Shown here one piece after another: positions 60,873-64,000 of a DNA stretch of 64,000 nt. Source of the DNA: Pontibacter burrus. Lineage in GTDB: Bacteria; Bacteroidota; Bacteroidia; Cytophagales; Hymenobacteraceae. The stretch lies in contig NZ_JAAGWD010000005.1 of the NCBI RefSeq assembly GCF_010686685.1, positions 186,001-250,000 of the forward strand, read 5' to 3'. Numbering within the stretch: the first letter of the stretch is position 1; each line of letters starts with the position of its first letter. The notes below the pieces were generated by a model. It was given only the letters and a program-made list of their open reading frames with translations, was not told the DNA's origin and made no database searches. The position numbers and the translations under genes are program-made.

Positions 60873-63086
60873 TTATCCTGTCATTTTAGCATTCGAAGGC
60901 TCCCGCAACTCCTGTTTTATTAATTTCGATAACATTTCTCGAACTTCGGCAGGGTTATCTAAATGATATTTTGCGATAGAATACGAGTTTCCAATCTTAA
61001 TCGTATAGGCATTTCGGGGCATTACTTTAAAGATTTCCTCATCTCCCCAATCATCACCTACAGCCAGCACAAATTCATGCGGATATAAATTTAGCCAGTG
61101 AGTGGTTGCTTTGCCTTTGCTTATTTCCTGTGCTTTAATCTCGACGGCCATTTGCCCGTCCAATACCTGTAGGTTGCTGTTTGAGGCCAGGAAATTCAGG
61201 TGATTTACTAGCTCGCGGGCACGCAATTCGCCGAGGCCGGTTTCAACGCGGCGGTAGTGCCATACCAGTGAGTATTCTTTCTCTTCGATAAAAGAGCCCG
61301 GGGTGCGGTCTACATATAGTTCCATAATCAGACGGATATCGCTTTTCCAGTCATCCATCAGACTCATCATCGTCTTCCAGCCCGATCCGCGCTGTTTCAG
61401 CCATACGCCGTGTTCTGCCACGATATCCAGGTTCAGGTGACCCAGCCAGTCTTCCATGTTCCCTTTCTCGCGACTACTAATCATGACAACCCTGTTTTTA
61501 GCGTTGTTACACAGGCTCTCAAGCAGTTCTAATAAATCCTCGTCAGGGCGGGCCAATAATGGCTGGTTTCTATAATTGGTCAGCACGCCATCGTACTCCA
61601 GGAATATAAGCCTCGAACTGGCCAGTTCGTACGAATCACTCATCTCCTGGAAGGTCGCTTCATCCAAATAGCTGGTTTCCATCGACATCTGCTTGATCTT
61701 GACGTAAGATAAGCGGTCCATGAACAAGCCAACCCAGTGGTGAATGTTGTAGCGTTTCAGGGTTTCCTGCATGTTGCGCATATGCTGGTGCTGTTCCGCT
61801 TCCGTCATGGTCAGGGCTTCGTACAGCGCCGCTACCATCTGGTTAATGTCATTTGGATTTATCAGCAGGGCATCCGATAATTCTTTAGACGCCCCCGCCA
61901 TCTCGCTGAGGATAAGTACGCCTTTCTGGTCGAGTTTACTAGCCACATACTCTTTGCAGACCAGGTTCATGCCATCGCGCATAGGGGTTACCAGCGCCAC
62001 ATTAGCCATCCGGTAAAAAGCAGACAGGGTCTCGATCGGGTAAGAGCGGTAGAAATACTGGATCGGGTTCCAGTTTATATGGCTGTACTTGCCGTTAATG
62101 CGGCCAACCAACTCATCCACCTCTTCTTTCAGTTCCTTGTACTTTTCCACTGCATCGCGGCTCGGAACTACCAGCATCACCAGTGTTACTTTATCATGAA
62201 ACTCCGGGTATTGCTCCAGAAACATCTCAAAAGCCAGCAAGCGCTGTGGTATGCCTTTAGAGTAATCCAACCTGTCGATGGAGATGATAATATGTTCAGT
62301 GCCTATGTTTTTGCGGTATTCCTGCTCTAGTTTCAGTACTTCTTCTGAGGCTGCTACAGTGGCATACTTTTCATAGTCTATACCCATCGGGAATGAATCG
62401 ACCAGAATAGATCTGGAGCCGGTATTTATCCAGCCATGCATACCACCATACCCCAGAATACGGTTTACTGAACTGAGGAAGTGGCGCATGTCGTCATAGG
62501 TATGGAAGCCTACCAGATCGGAACCGAGCATACCTTCCAGCAGTTCACGACGCCAGGGTAGTAACCGGAAAATTTCGTAGCTCGGGAACGGGATATGCTG
62601 AAAGAAGCCGATAGTACTATCCGGCAGTTTTTTGCGCAGCATAGACGGCAACAGCAGCAACTGGTAGTCGTGCACCCAGATGGTATCGTTAGGGTTTGCG
62701 TGTTTCAGAATCTCGTCGCAGTACTTCTGGTTAACTTCTACATAAGTCTCCCATAAATCCTGTTCGTAAATGGTGTACTGGCTGAAATAATGAAAGGAAG
62801 GCCATAGTGTTTCGTTGCTGAATCCCTCGTAAAACTCCTTGATCTCAGTTTCTGACAAGAACACGGGGTACATATTGTCATGCCGAAGGTCTTCTATAAT
62901 CCGCTCCTGTTTATCTTTATCATCAATAACCAATCCAGGCCATCCTATCCAGAGATTATCCTTTTTTTTGTAAATAGATCCTAGTCCTGTAGCTAATCCT
63001 CCTTCACTTGGGGTATACTTCAGTTTACCATCCTTCTCCTGTAGTTTAACCGGTAGGCGGTTGGATACTATAATAAGTTTTGCCAT
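60873..63086 (-). CDS. Bifunctional trehalose-6-phosphate synthase/phosphatase
   Basis: 737 aa. Residues ~1-480: GT20 synthase (LIIVSNRLPVKL, IWVHDYQLLLLPSMLR, FPMGIDY, DRLDYSKGIPQRL, MRDGMNLVCKEYVAS). Residues ~490-730: HAD phosphatase with LEYDGVLTN and GDDWGDEEIF. In the phosphatase motif I the usual DxDGT is E-Y-D-G-V: Glu497 replaces the nucleophile Asp, so the second activity may be lost or altered. Makes trehalose-6-phosphate from UDP-glucose and glucose-6-phosphate for osmotic and desiccation protection. Confidence 0.93.
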   Translation of the reverse strand: MAKLIIVSNRLPVKLQEKDGKLKYTPSEGGLATGLGSIYKKKDNLWIGWPGLVIDDKDKQERIIEDLRHDNMYPVFLSETEIKEFYEGFSNETLWPSFHYFSQYTIYEQDLWETYVEVNQKYCDEILKHANPNDTIWVHDYQLLLLPSMLRKKLPDSTIGFFQHIPFPSYEIFRLLPWRRELLEGMLGSDLVGFHTYDDMRHFLSSVNRILGYGGMHGWINTGSRSILVDSFPMGIDYEKYATVAASEEVLKLEQEYRKNIGTEHIIISIDRLDYSKGIPQRLLAFEMFLEQYPEFHDKVTLVMLVVPSRDAVEKYKELKEEVDELVGRINGKYSHINWNPIQYFYRSYPIETLSAFYRMANVALVTPMRDGMNLVCKEYVASKLDQKGVLILSEMAGASKELSDALLINPNDINQMVAALYEALTMTEAEQHQHMRNMQETLKRYNIHHWVGLFMDRLSYVKIKQMSMETSYLDEATFQEMSDSYELASSRLIFLEYDGVLTNYRNQPLLARPDEDLLELLESLCNNAKNRVVMISSREKGNMEDWLGHLNLDIVAEHGVWLKQRGSGWKTMMSLMDDWKSDIRLIMELYVDRTPGSFIEEKEYSLVWHYRRVETGLGELRARELVNHLNFLASNSNLQVLDGQMAVEIKAQEISKGKATTHWLNLYPHEFVLAVGDDWGDEEIFKVMPRNAYTIKIGNSYSIAKYHLDNPAEVREMLSKLIKQELREPSNAKMTG

Positions 63087-63538
63087 TAGTATGTTGTGTT
63101 ATAGACTGGCAGTAATAATGTGGGGCTTCTCAGCCAAATTATCTGTGATACAATAGTTTATTGAGACGGGCATATAAGTACATGTCAGCTCTTTTATTCT
63201 TACGTACTAGTCCCTGTTATCGTTTACAGAATATTAGCCTTTTACTATAATTAGGTAATAGCAGTCGATGGTGTCCGTATTAATACGTAATAACCATTTT
63301 TGCGAGTCATAAAAGCAGTTATGAGGGTTAAACCAAACAGAAATACGGCAATGGAAACTATAGCCAGCCTTAACCTTCAGGCTTTTAAGTATAAGCATAT
63401 AGGCAGGCAATAAGCTATAGTTTGCGCATCATTACGTATGGATTGCAACTATAGCGTAAAACACTCCGCAGAGCAGGTGGTTGTCTTAATAGAGATATTT
63501 CCTTTAACTTGACAGAAAGTACAAAAACACTTTAATAC
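63087..63538. other. 450-bp spacer
   Basis: No gene supported. CTATAG words near 63358, 63415 and 63449. Divergent promoters of the trehalose gene and the next gene presumed. Confidence 0.4.
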
Positions 63539-64000
63539 ATGAACTTATCCCAGAGTCTGGACCCAACTATAGTTAACTGGGTAATTATTCCCTTGCTTAT
63601 TTTCCTGGCACGTATCATGGACGTTACCCTTGGCACCCTGCGCATAGTCTTTATCTCAAAGGGCGATAAAATGATAGCGCCGGCGCTGGGTTTCCTGGAA
63701 GTGCTGATCTGGCTGGTAGCTATTACGCAGGTAATGCAAAACCTGAACAATGTGGCCTCTTACCTGGCTTGGGCCGGCGGTTTTGCAACCGGTAACTTTC
63801 TAGGGCTGCGCATCGAGCAGAAACTGGCGTTGGGGCAAATGGTAGTGCGGGTTATTACTGTAGATTCGGCCCACAACCTGATAGAGCGACTGAAAGGCCA
63901 TGGTTATAGATTGACCTGTGTAGATGCCCGCGGCACCCGCGGTAAAGTAAACCTGCTGTTCATGATCGTGAAGCGCAAAAAGCTGAACCACGTACTCGAC
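63539..64000 (+). CDS. UPF0316 (DUF2179/DUF5698) family membrane protein, partial
   Basis: ATG at 63539; 154 codons to the window edge, 3' end missing. Opening VNWVIIPLLIFLARIMDVTLGTLRIVFISKG, three transmembrane helices (~14-31, 46-62, 70-85), then a soluble domain (VVRVITVDSAHNLIERLKGHGYRLTCVDARGTRGKVNLLFMIVKRK) of DUF2179 type. Function unknown. An exact AACTATAGTT (63565) encodes Thr-Ile-Val in its first ten codons. Confidence 0.85.
   Translation, partial: MNLSQSLDPTIVNWVIIPLLIFLARIMDVTLGTLRIVFISKGDKMIAPALGFLEVLIWLVAITQVMQNLNNVASYLAWAGGFATGNFLGLRIEQKLALGQMVVRVITVDSAHNLIERLKGHGYRLTCVDARGTRGKVNLLFMIVKRKKLNHVLD

Larger units (their letters stand above)
1845..63574. repeat. Highly iterated palindrome AACTATAGTT (dispersed)
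   Basis: The exact 10-mer, which is its own reverse complement, was read at 1845, 2615, 8021, 12435, 13360, 20259, 20615, 20678, 23032, 23692, 24128, 31036, 32210, 32437, 39716, 40633, 44635, 45717, 45916, 48917, 50754, 57989, 58126 and 63565 (first base). Many more 7-9 base partial forms (ACTATAGTT, AACTATAG, GCTATAGTT) occur both inside genes and between them. Chance expectation for one fixed 10-mer in 64 kb is below 0.1. The list was made by eye and may miss copies. The copies sit in unrelated genes on both strands, so this is a genome-wide sequence signature and not a regulon. Confidence 0.85.

Overview
The window looks like a chromosomal segment of a Bacteroidota bacterium of the Cytophagales, most likely Hymenobacteraceae and Pontibacter-like. 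This is inferred from protein families, not from a database search. The supporting features are the lipidated TamA homologue next to TamB, promoters with the TAnnTTTG -7 element, the TIGR02587/TIGR02588 pair, PAS kinases, few Shine-Dalgarno sequences, and C-rich intergenic repeats of a type common in this group. No tRNA, rRNA, CRISPR array or intact transposase was seen.

Layout. 1-2622: coiled-coil membrane protein, YceI, EcsC. 2623-10283: an accessory region with two short arrays of small genes (broken membrane gene, GNAT, metallo-beta-lactamase fold; then an immunity-like gene, DUF3885, a secreted protein). The genes are separated by long imperfect stem-loops with AAC/GTT ends that resemble integron attC sites. 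Each array begins at a copy of a ~195 bp sequence derived from the 3' end of ecsC. Crp/Fnr, DUF4386 and DinB genes lie between the arrays. 10321-20186: membrane protein, ABC-F ATPase, then a GbsR/MarR regulator with a TolC-MFP-RND efflux operon and an acyl-carrier-like protein without its serine. 20261-31815: FAD/NAD(P) protein, TamB-TamL outer-membrane module, SRPBCC, M28 peptidase. 31816-32661: repeat-rich spacer. 32662-42212: GH13 glucosidase, MscS channel, PAS kinase with receiver, thioredoxin, pirin, and two strongly disordered Tyr/Arg/Gly/Asp-rich proteins. 42612-50577: ferredoxin reductase with ferredoxin, cyanophycinase with TIGR02588/TIGR02587, two tandem beta-barrels, LutA-like protein and HMG-CoA lyase. 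51057-64000: aldehyde dehydrogenase, glyoxylate shunt (aceB, aceA) with a divergent RamB-like regulator, exonuclease VII (xseA, xseB), a second copy of the repeat spacer, a bifunctional trehalose synthase/phosphatase, and the start of a UPF0316 gene.

The most striking signal is not a gene. The perfect 10-bp palindrome AACTATAGTT and its partial forms recur throughout coding and non-coding DNA. I found 24 exact copies by eye, where a random sequence of this length would give well under one. It forms stop codons, sits in terminator loops, and is largely missing from the cassette arrays. It behaves like a highly iterated palindrome comparable in kind to cyanobacterial HIP1.

Physiology suggested: a free-living aerobe able to grow on C2 or fatty-acid carbon (glyoxylate shunt, HMG-CoA lyase, aldehyde dehydrogenase), with osmotic and desiccation tools (trehalose, MscS, possibly the disordered proteins) and a multidrug efflux system.
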